From NCBI GenBank assembly GCA_034770075.1, contig CM068385.1, forward strand, positions 47,018,721-47,082,720: a stretch of 64,000 nt of DNA, written 5' to 3'. Numbering within the stretch: position 1 is the stretch's first letter; the number at the start of each line of letters is the position of its first letter. Both the position numbers and the translations under genes were made by a program. Under the pieces are notes generated by a model. The model saw only the letters and a list, made by a program, of their open reading frames with translations. It did no database searches and was not told where the DNA came from. This stretch comes from Aralia elata. Its lineage: Eukaryota > Streptophyta > Magnoliopsida > Apiales > Araliaceae. Below, piece by piece: positions 1 through 11,950 of the stretch.

Positions 1-3000
1 TAGTCCATAGGCACTAACTGGCATCTACTCTTGCACCTTCCCTTTTCCTTTGTCTCCTCTAGACGTTTCTGCCTTAGCTGAAATAAAGATCATGATATAG
101 CAAGGGTAAGCAACTAATTTGCTTAACAAGTATATACACAAAGAGATATATCATGATGGAAGGAAGTTTTCGCTTTCAATGTTCAACAACAGTATAAGAG
201 TGTGAAGGAACATGAATTAGTAAACAACAGTGGAATATTCGAATAATTGAGTAACAATTACTGAGTGGTTTGAAATAACCAAGGACGTTTTCCAAGGTTC
301 TCAGCATTTAAACTGGACCTCTTAAAAGTTTTTGTAATCGAGGGGATCAGCCTCTCATACCCCGTGATTTATGCATAAACACTTAATAACCGACATTGAT
401 ATCATGCCTTAAACAAGTTTATCCTTTTCCCAGCCAAGAGTTCTTACCATAGCAATTTAATAAGAACAGCTTTTAAAAATACCTTTGATTTAACAAATTA
501 GACATGCTTGATCTAGCTGATACAATTAGCATAGATCTATCTCATAAACAATTCCTGCTTGAAAGAACTTTAACCAAATTCACAATTTAATAATAATAGA
601 ATAGGAATTTCAATTGCACAAGGTGCGAATCTCAATGACTAGTATAGATGTGAATAATCAACAATAATTATTCACTAACATGCTTCGAAAATAATAACTC
701 GAGTTTGAGTTAGGGAACTTGCCTGTTTGCTCAGCTACAAATAATTCTAGCTTTAACTATTTGGCCTTGAAGAACCTAATCATAGATAATGTCGGTCTAA
801 CAATTAGTACTGCGTAGTGGTACGTCGATACGCTTACTTATGCTATTTATTTAACAATTAAGAAATTCACATAGCATACAGTAGATAAACTATAGCAAAC
901 TTTATAAGGCACTTAATTGACTTTTAGGTTGATGGTTTAAATAAATCAACCGTGTATCCCTTAAGTAATAAACACTTATTAATCCCTTAAACAATTAGTT
1001 ATAATTGTTTAATTAATTAACATTACTTTTTCTTTAATTAATATTTATTAAACCCTTAAACAATTAATTATAATTGTTTAATTAATGAGCTATTCAAACT
1101 CTCTCTATTTTATTAACTCTATCTTCATTTAATAGTAATTCATTAATTATCTTTAGTTATTAATAATAGTAATTAATAACTAATTATATTCACTTATTAT
1201 TCAATTATTAATTGAATAATAATCGAATTATAACTTTTAATTGTTTTTAATTATTATTTAAGAATAAATAATAATTGCTTAGGTTTGTTTATTATTTAAA
1301 GTTAATCATAGAAATAAATAATTAATTAGTAAATATGAATTATCTTTAGTTATTATTTAATGATAAATAATAACTAATTAGATTTATTTATTAATTAACA
1401 AGTATGAATTACCTTTAGTTATTATTTAATAATAACTAATTAGGTTTATTTATTATTTAATGTTAATCAAATGAGTAATAATTATCTTTAGTTATTATTT
1501 AATAATAACTAATTATATTTATTATTTAAAGTTAATTAAATAATAAAAAATTAATTCGTGTGGAAGAGTTACCTTTGGTTATTATCTAATAGTAAATAGT
1601 AACCAATTAGGTTTATTCATCAACCTAAAGTTAATCACATAATTATTAATGAACTTATCTTTAGTTATTATTTAGTAATAACTAATTAGGTCTACTTATT
1701 ATTTAAAGTTAAAAATAAAATAAATAAATAAATAAAGAATTTACTACACATAGAAAAATAATAAATAATTATTTGATTAATTTTATTCATGCATAATTAT
1801 TATTTAATAATAATTAAATATTTACTATATTTATTTATTATTTATTGCTAAATAATAAATAATTAATTTACTAATTTATTTATATTTAATTAGTATCAAA
1901 TAATGATTAAATGTTTATTATCTTTACTTATTATTTACTGATAAATAATAAATAATTACTTTGTTAATTTTATTTATTTGTTATAGTGACTAGTTAGTTT
2001 ACAAGTGTGATATTAGCTCAATTTAATAGCCAACAATTTAGCCAAATGCTACTACCACTTGTCAGTTATTTGTTTTGAACAACTCAAATGAATTACACAA
2101 CCATTCTTTTAATTTGCATCAATCAGTTAACAATAGTGTACCAAGCTCCTGTAATTATTTTCAATCTAACAGAATTTATTAACCAACATAATAGGCAGCA
2201 ATTTCCTCACATATTCACATGATATACTAAATTTTATCTAAGTATTATCATATACAGGAACCCAAAGTTTGACTCTTAACACTTTATACTACCAACCGAA
2301 CCCTTTATAACCCCAAAATGAAAAATGTCTGTTTCAAGCATTATAACAACATATGGTATACCTTCTATAACATAGCACTAGCTTAATTGCAATTGAAAAG
2401 AACCTAATTTACCAGAACCTGTGATTTCTCAGTATACACAAATTCCCAATTCACAGTGCTATACAATACAGTTTTAACAATATAACCCAACACAAATGAC
2501 TGCTTAGAACCTTTAAGGTTATTCAACATCAGTTTCTCCAATAAAGGCCTAACACAGTACAAGCAACAACTCAACAAGGAATTTTCACAAACCAACTTCA
2601 ATGTATAACACAATTTAATCCAATACAAAGAAACAAAATACCCCAAAACAGAGTTTATTGCTATCCGAACCATAAGGTTCTGCAATTTCCAGAATTCCCA
2701 ACTAGACTTAACACAGCACAATCCTAGTACAGATGAAAGGAATTACGAAAATCTACATAACATCCTAACCAGAAAAAATCATCACAGATACTGGACTATT
2801 AATATACCTTGGATTCGATTGAACCACTGTTCTCCTTCTCTCGGTGGCTGCTCTCCTTCTAATACAAATTGCAAGGAAAGAAAAACAATACAAAAATCAT
2901 TGCAGCTTAAGTTAGGGTTTTGGGGCTCAATGTCTAGGACAATGATTACCCAATTAATTTGGGTATTACCTAAATTAATCCCCAAAATCCAGCGGTAGGA

Positions 3001-3909
3001 GGGAGTGGACTGTCTAAATCAAACCCCATCTAGCCGACTGCGAAAATCGCCGGCAAGCCTCGAGCCGCGCGCTTCCATCCGTCAGTCGCCGGTCACCTCG
3101 AGTCCTCCGGTCCGTTTGGTTATGGCTCGGTCACCCGTGATGACATCCGTTTAGCCGCTGGTCAACCCCTTGTAGTCGCCGGTCCTTCATCGTGCTGACA
3201 CCAGTTCGCTTCGAGCTGTCGCCGGCGCACGCCTGGCGACACCTCCTTTCCGTCTCGTCCGGTCGATTGATTGAGGGGTCTAGGGTTTGGGTTCTCCTTT
3301 TTCGCAGCTGTAATTTCCCCCAACTTGATTTGCTCGGTTGCATCTGATGTGAGGGTTGAGTTTGGTTTTTTTTGTTGGGTTCGGTTTTCCCCACCCAAAT
3401 CAGTTGGACCAACCCAGAGCAATGGACTAACCCGGCTGGAAGGAAAAAGGATGGGCTCAACAAATAGTTGGGCCGGCTGAAAATAATTAAAACAAAGTGG
3501 CTCAAAAGGAAAATAACAAGGGATTTGGGCTTAGTCCAATTAAAAGAAAAACAAATGGTCCAATTATATTAACCACCTTGTACCTCTAATATAAAATAAC
3601 TAAACCCATTAATTATTTAAAATATTTACTTTACCCATAATTCTTTATTCGAATTATTTAATCCGATAGTGAAATGAAATTATTTATTTAATTTCCTAAT
3701 TTTCTTACCAATTGAATGTTAGGGTTAACTCATTAATTATTCAACTTTTAATGAGTCCCTTTAATGCGAGAAAAATTATTGGACCATATATTTAGATAAT
3801 TAATTAATAATACCTACATGGATCCAATTAAATTCATAAAATTATATAAGATAAATTTTATTTATCAAAATAAATTTGGTACAATGTTTGAAAATTCTCG
3901 GACATTACA
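1..3909 (-). mobile_element. Tekay-like LTR, reverse orientation, 3' end outside window
   Basis: On the minus strand this LTR begins at 3909 with TGTAATGTCCGAGAATTTTC, abutting interrupted integrase sequence at 3910, so 3910-3914 (gccta) is the expected target duplication. Its distal part (about 60-430) carries the block that recurs in the LTRs at 49790-50060, 60700-61100 and 63250-63680: a trAGCAA...TTTGCTCA-like stretch, then GATCAGCC and TATGCATAA. The middle (about 950-2000) is very AT-rich with palindromic tandem repeats. About 3000-3270 is GC-rich with repeated TCGCCGG. No credible gene lies in it; the short open frames here are chance or antisense. The other end and any internal region lie left of the window, so solo LTR versus full element cannot be decided. 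Confidence 0.8.
1150..1715. repeat. AT-rich palindromic tandem repeat inside LTR
   Basis: The word TTTAGTTATTA or a one-base variant recurs at 1152, 1345, 1414, 1487, 1574 and 1660, the last five spaced 69-87 bp. Most units contain an inverted repeat with arms TTAGTTATTATT and AATAATAACTAA, followed by a TTTATTTATTATTTAAAGTT-like segment. It looks like an internal LTR minisatellite that can form hairpins. Confidence 0.65.
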
Positions 3910-4473
3910 GCCTATGTGTCCAAATGGGTGGAGGCTACTGCATTACCAACTAATGATGCGAAGGTGGTTCTTAGGTTCCTACAAAAGAGCATTTTCACTA
4001 GATTTGGCACTCCGAGAGCTATCATCAGTGATAAAGGCAGTCATTTCTGCAATAAACATTTCACAGCACTCCTAGCTAAATACGGAGTCAGGCACAGAAT
4101 TGCCACGGCATACCACCCGCAAACAAATGGTCAAGCCGAAGTGTCAAATAGAGAGGTGAAGAGAATTCTGGAGAAAATTGTTAACCCTTCCAGAAAAGAT
4201 TGGTCATTGAAGCTAGATGAAGCATTATGGGCGTATAGAACCGCCTATAAGGCACCCCTCGGCATGTCTGCATACCATGTGGTCCTCGGCAAAGCGTGCC
4301 ATCTCCCGGTTGAACTAGAGCACAAGGCGTATTGGGCAATCAAGAAGCTAAACTTCGACCTATCCGCAGCGGGAGAGAGGAGACTTCTACAGCTAAATGA
4401 ACTTGATGAGTTCCGCTTACATGCCTATGAGAATTCCAAACTCTACAAAGAGAAAGTAAAGAGATGGCACGAT
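3910..4473 (+). pseudogene. Athila integrase catalytic core, fragment
   Basis: This is an open fragment of about 188 codons reading through the second half of a retroviral-type integrase core. Visible landmarks are VSKWVEA, a catalytic Asp in IISDKGSHF, AYHPQTNGQAE and a catalytic Glu in QAEVSNREVKRI, followed by LWAYRTAYKAPLGMS. Integrase joins element cDNA to chromosomal DNA. The N-terminal zinc-binding part is cut off by the LTR ending at 3909. The C-terminal part is lost where LTR A begins at 4474 (last native residues about KRWHD). No stop or frameshift is visible, so the surviving part is well preserved. Confidence 0.85.
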
Positions 4474-5438
4474 TGTTGCCTCTTTTTAAGTCTTAAATAA
4501 AAGAGCTCTAACTCACGCAAGTATACGTGGTCAACAAGTAATACAGAGGAAGTAGAGTATCGTCCCACAGAGACAAGATTAAATTAACTCATTATGCATC
4601 AGTTCTATCACTGTACTTATTTGCCTAAACTATTGTCTTACTTTTGGTGATAAAATTATGTCTAAGTTAATTAATAACTAAATATGCAAATACTAACGAA
4701 ATATATTAAGCTTGGAATTAATGGGATCCTAACTTCATTTAATAGTTCATGTAATTATCGCTATCATGCTAGACAATGCACATATCACAGAAAAGTAGCC
4801 AAGGACACTAAAATAGACATAATCATCTGTCAATGTATTATGACCTACTTACATAATATCCATACTCAATAGACACCATGTAATCACCACTATAACCAAA
4901 ATCACTATATTTCTATGTGAAATTGCAATTATATTGATTTTAAGCTCAAGCCCTTATTTTGACTCTTACGGTAAAATAGTATATTTCTATCTGATTCACA
5001 AAATATTAAGCTATCCAATTAAGCCTCATATTCGCAAGTTATCATGATTACAATCCATACCTATATGTTATTTTTCAATTCCATATAAGTACTGAAATCG
5101 AATGGTGATCAAGCATTCATACATGTAAAACAATCATGATAAAAGTTCCTTATGATATGCAAAACAATCTAACAATCAAGCTTATAATTAAAACTACATA
5201 TTAAAATCCGTTAGAATCCCATAATGGAGATTAGTTCATGTCTGAACCAAAAGCCATTATGGGATCAAAACTAAACATGAAAAATAAACAATCAATTGAA
5301 GAAAGAAGAAATAGATTGATCAAACCCAATTGAAGAAATAAATCCAAAGTAAGCTTCCATCCACATCAAAAATCCAATACTTGAACAATAAAAATCCACG
5401 GTAAAACTCCACACACACTCTCTCTAGAAAAATAGAAA

Positions 5439-5450
5439 TTATATATATTA
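5439..5450 (-). promoter_or_regulatory. Putative TATA box of LTR A
   Basis: Minus-strand TTTTAATATATATAA lies roughly 130 bp downstream of the GC dyad block, where the U3 core promoter is expected. The same stretch is present in LTR B. Prediction by motif and position only. Confidence 0.45.
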
Positions 5451-5583
5451 AAAGTCTCCAAGTCTTCTTCTTTTTATTCTTAGGGTTTCCTTCTCACTTT
5501 CTGATCAATATTAGCTAAAATCCTTTTCCGAATTGGCTTCCTTTTCCTTTCCAGCTGAACCTTAGCAACCAAAATCGTGGCCT

Positions 5584-5746
5584 AGCGCTGTTGGCGCTAG
5601 GTTGGGCGCTGCTGGCGCTAGGTTGCAGTGTCTTGTGGTGATGGTAGCGCTGCTAGCGCTTGGGTGGGCGCTAATGGCGCTTGCTTGCAGTAGTGAAGGT
5701 CTTGTATAGCGCTGTTGGCGCTATGCCTAGCGCTGCTGGCGCTAGG
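5584..5746. repeat. GC-rich dyad cluster in LTR A (AGCGCT words)
   Basis: Six imperfect palindromes of form (A/G)GCGCT-N2-(A/G)GCGCT occur at about 5584, 5605, 5646, 5667, 5707 and 5729, most followed by AGG or TGG. LTR B has the same cluster at about 11576-11742. The same word GCTGCTAGCGCTTGG appears internally at about 7229-7243, just before the env-like tail. Confidence 0.8.
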
Positions 5747-5953
5747 TCATGTCCCAGTAATTACAAAAATGCCACTCAGCTCAAATTTTAATCCTTTTTA
5801 ATTCTTTTCTTCACCAAATGACTTCTATGTCCCTCCAACTCCATCCTACAATAAATAAACACAAAAACAAATAAAATAATACTAAAAACACTTAAAGATA
5901 ACAATAATTAAGCCTAACAATACCTGATTCGTAGGTATGAAACCCACTCATCA

Positions 5954-5968
5954 AATACCCCCAAACTT
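5954..5968 (-). other. Polypurine tract of array unit 1
   Basis: Minus-strand AAGTTTGGGGGTATT sits directly before the TGATGAG start of LTR A, where plus-strand DNA synthesis is primed. The matching tract of unit 2 is 11951-11965, before LTR B. The outer Athila has the same sequence at 19406-19420. Confidence 0.8.
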
Positions 5969-6393
5969 AACCAATTGCTTGTCCCCAAGCAATGCAATGA
6001 TGCAAATGCAAACAACCTATCATACCTACGAATTAAACAATCAACCAACACAGTATCCAACATCAGGCCTCAAAGATATCTTACATACTTAAGTAAAATC
6101 TCTAACCAATGCACAGTTTCTAACTCCAACCAAATAGTTAAGTTACACCTGTCATCACCCATGTCGTGCGTGTGTGTATATCAACCATTTCAATCAATTA
6201 CAATTCAAATCCATCACATAATTGACTTCTTAGAAGAAAACTTTCAATTGCAACTCAATTCAACCCGTGAATACAACCAATTCAACTAATTCAGCAATCA
6301 CTAAGCATAGGGGTGTTTCGAAAGTTATTTAACACATATAAATCCTTTTTAAACCCTTCCCCAGAAATATAGAACAAAATTTTTTTCTTTTTA

Positions 6394-6499
6394 GTGAGTG
6401 CATTTTATGCTCCATCTCACTCTCTTCTGAACGAGTGCGTTTTACGCTCCATCTCGTTCCATGTGTTTATGAGTGAGTGCGTTTTACGCTCCATCTCAA
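6394..6499 (-). other. Three structured hairpins in Athila 3' UTR, unit 1
   Basis: Three consecutive hairpins lie at 6394-6420, 6429-6459 and 6473-6499. Each has an outer stem, an asymmetric internal loop (TCCAT opposite T on the plus strand) and an inner 4-bp stem closed by a three-base loop. The inner stem is GCGT/ACGC in two and GCAT/ATGC in one. The outer stem is GAACGAG/CTCGTTC in the middle one and GTGAG/CTCAC in the first. Paired changes that keep pairing point to a selected RNA or DNA structure. The rest of the untranslated region (5969-7117) shows T-rich tracts and no gene. Confidence 0.7.
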
Positions 6500-7117
6500 C
6501 CCACCACATGATCCACTCTTCAATTGGGAAAGGTTCAAAATTTTCCAAATTTTTCTTCTTCTTTTTTTTTCATTTTTTTTTTCACCCCAAGATTCCCCCA
6601 AACTTAGATTCTTGCCTGTTTTCCATTTAATGGACGTTTCACTGATATTATCAAGTTTTAACCCAAATCTTCTACCAGAAGAAAATTATGCAACAATTTG
6701 AATTTAATTGGTCAAAACAATTGATTATGTGCTTTCCTTGCCAACAAAAGTTTCAGACAAGTTAAACTTCACTTCCTAATCAAAGTCATCACTAAGCACC
6801 AGTTTTCAATTCTTCTCAAGTTAAAACCATGAAACCAGTCTTATCATTGGCCACATTAGATACTATATCAATTTATGCTTAATTCATGAAACTAAATGCA
6901 TAACACAACCTAAAACACAATTAACATGCAACTAAATGCTTGACACACCCTAAAATATAATGCACTACCATGCAACAAGTCTAACACAATGAAACCAAAA
7001 CAAACTACATGCATGAAAACAAAAACAAAAAACTACCCCCCAAACTGAACAAGTCAATGCCCTCATTGAAAAAAAAAATAAAACATTAAGAACAGAGGAC
7101 TCCCCTGATGAAGAACA

Positions 7118-7231
7118 CTACTCGTCATCACTGCCATCAGCAGCGTCATCATCATCCTCATCATCCGCATCAGGAGGCGAGTCAGGTGGTGGATAAATAG
7201 ATAAAGGAGGAGCTGGTGGTTTGTATATTGC
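7118..7231 (-). pseudogene. Env-like ORF C-terminal acidic tail, unit 1
   Basis: The minus strand reads a proline-rich then acidic tail (PPLSIYPPPDSPPDADDEDD...) ending at a TAG at 7118-7120. The outer Athila env-like ORF ends similarly (IPYPPPDTPPGRDEDDS), and the Athila at 43598 ends in an acidic DD-rich tail. The conserved N-terminal env-like domain is absent here, so this is the stub left by a large internal deletion. No start codon is assigned. Confidence 0.65.
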
Positions 7232-7329
7232 TGCTAGCGCTTGGACTTTACTTGGTCAACTTTTCAATCCCTTCATGCTACTACCTGCAATCAAATTAAC
7301 CCTAAGTCCCAAGTTAGTTACAAAAACCC

Positions 7330-7360
<31 letters not shown>

Positions 7361-7411
7361 TTTTTAACAAAATTAATTGAATAAACAAAAACAAAACAGA
7401 AAATTAAAACG
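7232..7411 (-). other. Spacer with T-tract, unit 1
   Basis: This holds one dyad word (GCTGCTAGCGCTTGG, about 7229-7243) and a T-rich tract with scattered C at about 7329-7365. I see no coding potential. Unit 2 has the same spacer at 13239-13421, with a slightly longer T-tract. Confidence 0.6.
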
Positions 7412-7427
7412 CTGGGTTGCCTCCCAG
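7412..7427 (-). other. Conserved CTGGG/CCCAG hairpin after gag-pro, unit 1
   Basis: CTGGGTTGCCTCCCAG on the plus strand (minus CTGGGAGGCAACCCAG) has 5-bp arms and a 6-base loop, about 45 bp past the gag-pro stop. The identical 16-mer is at 13422-13437 and 45869-45884. Confidence 0.75.
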
Positions 7428-7470
7428 ATAGCGCTAAGTTATAGTCAATTAGCTTGACTGTCTCTGAATC

Positions 7471-10319
7471 TCATCCTGGTTCAAACGCAAAAAATGTCAT
7501 TGTGCGCCTTCTCTTAGTCTTTTCTTTGAATTCCTTGGCATCATCGTACGTTTGAAAACCCCCAAACTTATCTTCATCCATTGGCAAAAAATAACTATCA
7601 TCATTTGATTCAACTTTTCCTGTATCCGTGACCACTTCTTTTATTATCAGATTTAGCCTTCTTTTCTGATCAACCGACGGCTTGCTACCATCTCCCAACA
7701 GGATCTTATGCATGCAAAAAGAAGAGCTTATCCCCTTGATATCGGCTATGGTCCATCCAATAGCTAATTTAGACTCTCTAAGCACTCGTAGCAGTTTTTT
7801 CTCCTGAAAAGATGTTAGTGCAGAAGAAATAATCACAGGTAGCTTTGAATCTTTATTTAAAAATGCGTACCTGAGATGTTCTAGAAGTGGTTTAAGTTCA
7901 AGTTCGGCACATTCTTCATCCTCCAATTCTAAATTCTCAGCAATCACTCTCTGCAATGGTTCTTAGCCCAACAAACTTTTAACTTCATCATGCACTCTAC
8001 TATCCACCAAGTCTACTCTGAAGCATTCTTCTTCATCGGTGGGAAGCTTCATTGCCTTGAAAACCTTAAACTTCACCTCCTGATCATGTACACACGCATT
8101 TGTGAGCTCCCCTTTCTGCACGTCTATCAAAGTCCTCCCTGTGGCTAAGAATGGTCTCCCTAGTATGATTGGTATATTTTTATCTTCCTCATAATCCAGA
8201 ATGATGAAGTCCGCCGGAAAGATAAATTTATCCACTTTTAACCAGTACGTCCTCCACTATACCCCGTGGATATGTGATAGATCTATCGGCTAACTGCAGA
8301 GAGATATTTGTTGGTCTTGGTTCCGGCAATCCCAACTGACTGAATACTGACAACGGCATCAGGTTGATACTTGCCCCAAGATCACATAAACATTTTATCG
8401 AAGCTCATCTTTCCGATCGTGCATGGAATTGTGAAACTGCCCGGATCTTTCAGCTTTGGAGGTAATTTACGTTGAAGCACTGCACTGCATTCCTCTGTCA
8501 AGGCCACTGTCTCAAACTCGTCTAACCTTCTCTTCCTTGACAGTATACCCTTCATAAACTTTGCATAACTTGGCATTTGTTCCAATGCCTCTGCGAAGGG
8601 TATGTTGATCTGCAGTTTCTTAAAAACCTCCAAAAACTTTCTGAACTGTTTATCATCCCTCTGCTTATTCAATCTCTGCGGATATGGAACTCGCGGGTGA
8701 ACTTGTGATTCTGTATTAACGGGCTTCTTATCTGAACTAGCTTTCTCCTTCTCTACTGACTCGTAGTTATCCTTCTTCTCTTTTCTGTTCATCTTCAATT
8801 TTTATCTCAGTTTCTACCCCAATGTCATCCCCTTGTAAATTCGGTGCTGCTGAGTCTGGTACATTTCCTGAATATTGCTTTCCCGATCTGAGTGTAATTG
8901 CCTGACACTGTTCCTTACCTTCTCTCCGTGGATTTGCCTCTGTGTTACTTGGTAATGAACCCTGGGGCCTGCTGTTAAGCATAGTCGCCATTTGCCCCAT
9001 CTGAGCTTCCAGATTTTTAATAAGCCACTTGCCTGGCTTTTGATCATCACCTCTGTATTTGCCATGTACTTTAACATCATCTCCTCCATTTCTGATTTCT
9101 TTTCCTGCGGAGGTGCGTATGGAGTAGGATGTTGTTGTTGAGAATATCCCGGTGGAAAAGGTGGTCGTGGAGCATACTGTTGCTGCGCCGGCTGAAACTG
9201 ATTGTTCTGCTGAAACTGCTGCTGCTGATTTCCTTGGTTGTTCGACCAACTAAAGTTTGGATGATTGCGGTTGTTGGGGTGGTATGTGTTCTGAAACTGA
9301 CCTTGGTCTTTCTTATAAGTGTTCACATATTGCACCGACTCCGAGTTGATAGCACATTGATCTGTTGAGTGCGACCCCGCGCAAATCTCGCAAACAAAGG
9401 CAACTGACTTGGCTTTGCTTTCCGACAATGAATCTATTTTCTTTGCCATAGCTGCCATCTGTGCTGACAACTGGGTAATAGCATCCACTTCCAACAAACC
9501 TGCAACTCTGGGCTGTGATGTTCTGGCTGTAGGATTTTGAAAATCATTTGCTGCCATAGTCTCAATAAGGTTATAAGCCTCGTCATAGCTCTTTGCCCCT
9601 AAAGCTCCACCCGCAGCTGCATCTACCATCTGCCTAGACTGCCATCCCAATCCATTATAAAATGTGTTGATCACCATCCAATCTAGCATCCCATGGTGTG
9701 GACACTTCCTTAGCATCTCCTTGTACCTATCCCAAGCCTCGTATAAGGACTCACCCTGTTGTTGCTCAAATTGAGAAATTGCCGTCCTTAGTTTTGCAGT
9801 TTTAGCCATTGGGAAAAACTTGGCTAGGAATTTTTGTGCTAAGTCCTCCCATGTAGTAATTGTTCCTGCAGGCAAAGAATGAAGCCAACTTCTTGCTCTA
9901 TCCCTTAATGAGAATGGGAATAGCCTTAGTCGAATGGCATCCTCCGTCACTCCGTTGTATCTGAATGTATCACAAATTTCAATGAAACTCAAAAGATGCT
10001 CATTAGGATCGTCTGCAGCAGCACCCCCAAACTGGACCGAATTCTGCACCATTTGAATGGTTCCTGGTTTAATCTCAAAGGTATTTGCTGCTATTGCCGG
10101 TCTTACTATGCTAGACTGCAATCCCGTGATGTTTGGCATGGAATAGTCCCTCAAAGCTTTATGTTCCTCTCTTTGCTCAATTCTCTGTTCCTCCGCCATC
10201 TTCGGAATAGTTCTTTCTAACTGTGCTTGCAAATTCCTACGCACTCTTGCTTTCCAACCTCTTCCGTCAATATTATCCTGAGCTGGTGTTAATTCTGAGT
10301 TGGAAGAGCGTGTGTGCAT
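7471..10319 (-). pseudogene. Athila gag-protease, unit 1, frameshifted
   Basis: The start at 10319 (MHTRSSN) was chosen because the related gag at 48237 starts with MQTRS in the same context. Order: a gag capsid-like domain with DDPNEHLLSFIEICDTF and RLRLFPFSLRDRARSWL; a zinc-binding CEICAGSHSTDQC; a Q/P-rich linker; an aspartic protease with DLGASINLMPLSVF (DLG where many elements have DSG) and IPIILGRPFLATGR; then about 60 residues resembling the RT N-terminus (KLAIGWTIADIKGIS) before an unrelated-looking end. Frameshifts lie near 9025, 8800 and 8398, and a TAA at 7964-7966 replaces a Tyr codon of unit 2. Most breaks are single-base insertions relative to unit 2. The RT catalytic region, RNase H and integrase are absent. 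Confidence 0.85.
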
Positions 10320-10440
10320 AAAACTTCTACAAGTACCTGAAACCAAAACAAAAGTAAAAATAGAAATAAGAAAAGATTAGAGTTGTCTAAGTCAAACAAT
10401 ATAGCTTAAAACTAATGATAATAATAAAAATCTAACGCCT

Positions 10441-10459
10441 GTCCCCGGCAACGGCGCCA
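10441..10459 (-). other. Primer-binding site, unit 1 (tRNA-Asp-like)
   Basis: Minus-strand TGGCGCCGTTGCCGGGGAC lies a few bases downstream of LTR B. Athila elements classically use a tRNA-Asp 3' end complementary to this sequence. From 10320 to 10440 is untranslated leader. Confidence 0.85.
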
Positions 10460-10465
10460 AAAACT

Positions 10466-11950
10466 TGTTGCCTCTTTTTAAGTCTTAAATAAAAGAGCTC
10501 TAACTCACGCAAGTATACGTGGTCAACAAGTAATACAGAGGAAGTAGAGTATCGTCCCACAGAGACAAGATTAAATTAACTCATTATGCATCAGTTCTAT
10601 CACTGTACTTATTTGCCTAAACTATTGTCTTACTTTTGGTGATAAAATTATGTCTAAGTTAATTAATAACTAAATATGCAAATACTAACGAAATATATTA
10701 AGCTTGGAATTAATGGGATCCTAACTTCATTTAATAGTTCATCTAATTATCGCTATCATGCTAGACAATGCACATATCACAGAAAAGTAGCCAAGGACAC
10801 TAAAATAGACATAATCATCTGTCAATGTATTATGACCTACTTACATAATATCCATACTCAATAGACACCATGTAATCACCACTATAACCAAAATCACTAT
10901 ATTTCTATGTGAAATTGCAATTATATTGATTTTAAGCTCAAGCCCTTATTTTGACTCTTACGGTAAAACAGTATATTTCTATCTGATTCACAAAATATTA
11001 AGCTATCCAATTAAGCCTCATATTCGCAAGTTATCATGATTACAATCCATACCTATATGTTATTTTTCAATTCCATATAAGTACTGAAATCGAATGGTGA
11101 TCAAGCATTCATACATGTAAAACAATCATGATAAAAGTTCCTTATGATATGCAAAACAATCTAACAATCAAGCTTATAATTAAACTACATATTAAAATCC
11201 GTTAGAATCCCATAATGGAGATTAGTTCATGTCTGAACCAAAAGCCATTATGGGATCAAAACTAAACATGAAAAATAAACAATCAATTGAAGAAAGAAGA
11301 AATAGATTGATCAAACCCAATTGAAGAAATAAATCCAAAGTAAGCTTCCATCCACATCAAAAATCCAATACTTGAACAATAAAAATCCACGGTTAAAAAC
11401 TCCACACACACTCTCTCTAGAAAAATAGAAATTATATATATTAAAAGTCTCCAAGTCTTCTTCTTTTTATTCTTAGGGTTTCCTTCTCACTTTCTGATCA
11501 ATATTAGCTAAAATCCTTTTCCGAATTGGCTTCCTTTTCCTTTCCAGCTGAACCTTAGCAACCAAAATCGTGGCCTAGCGATGCTGGCGCAAGGTTGGGC
11601 GCGCTGCTGGCGCTAGGTTGCAGTGTCTTGTGGTGATGGTAGCGCTGCTAGCGCTTGGGTGGGCGCTAATGGCGCTTGCTTGCAGTAGTGAAGGTCTTGT
11701 ATAGCGCTGTTGGCGCTAATGCCTAGCGCTGCTGGCGCTAGGTCATGTCCCCAGTAATTACAAAAATGCCACTCAGCTCAAATTTTAATCCTTTTTAATT
11801 CTTTTCTTCACCAAATGACTTCTATGTCCCTCCAACTCCATCCTACAATAAATAAACACAAAAACAAATAAAATAATACTAAAAACACTTAAAGATAACA
11901 ATAATTAAGCCTAACAATACCTGATTCGTAGGTATGAAACCCACTCATCA
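10466..11950 (-). repeat. Athila LTR B (shared by both units)
   Basis: 1485 bp, minus-strand TGATGAGTGGG...GGCAACA. It acts as 5' LTR of unit 1 and 3' LTR of unit 2. It differs from LTR A mostly by 1-3 base indels, plus a few substitutions such as g to c at about 10743. Confidence 0.9.

Larger units (their letters stand above)
4474..5953 (-). repeat. Athila LTR A
   Basis: On the minus strand it runs from TGATGAGTGGGTTTCATACC (5953) to AAAAAGAGGCAACA (4474), 1480 bp with TG...CA ends. It follows a polypurine tract and abuts integrase coding sequence. GC-rich dyads (5584-5746) lie upstream of a TATA-like stretch (5439-5450). Near-identical to LTR B by eye, differing mainly by single-base indels. 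Confidence 0.9.

Noticed and set aside
2404..3505. Open frames of 67-124 codons in the left LTR
   Set aside because: No domain or motif, overlapping frames on both strands, and location within LTR sequence.
7329..7365. T-rich tract considered as the polypurine tract of the minus-strand element
   Set aside because: The true tract AAGTTTGGGGGTATT abuts the LTR at 5954-5968; this one is internal.
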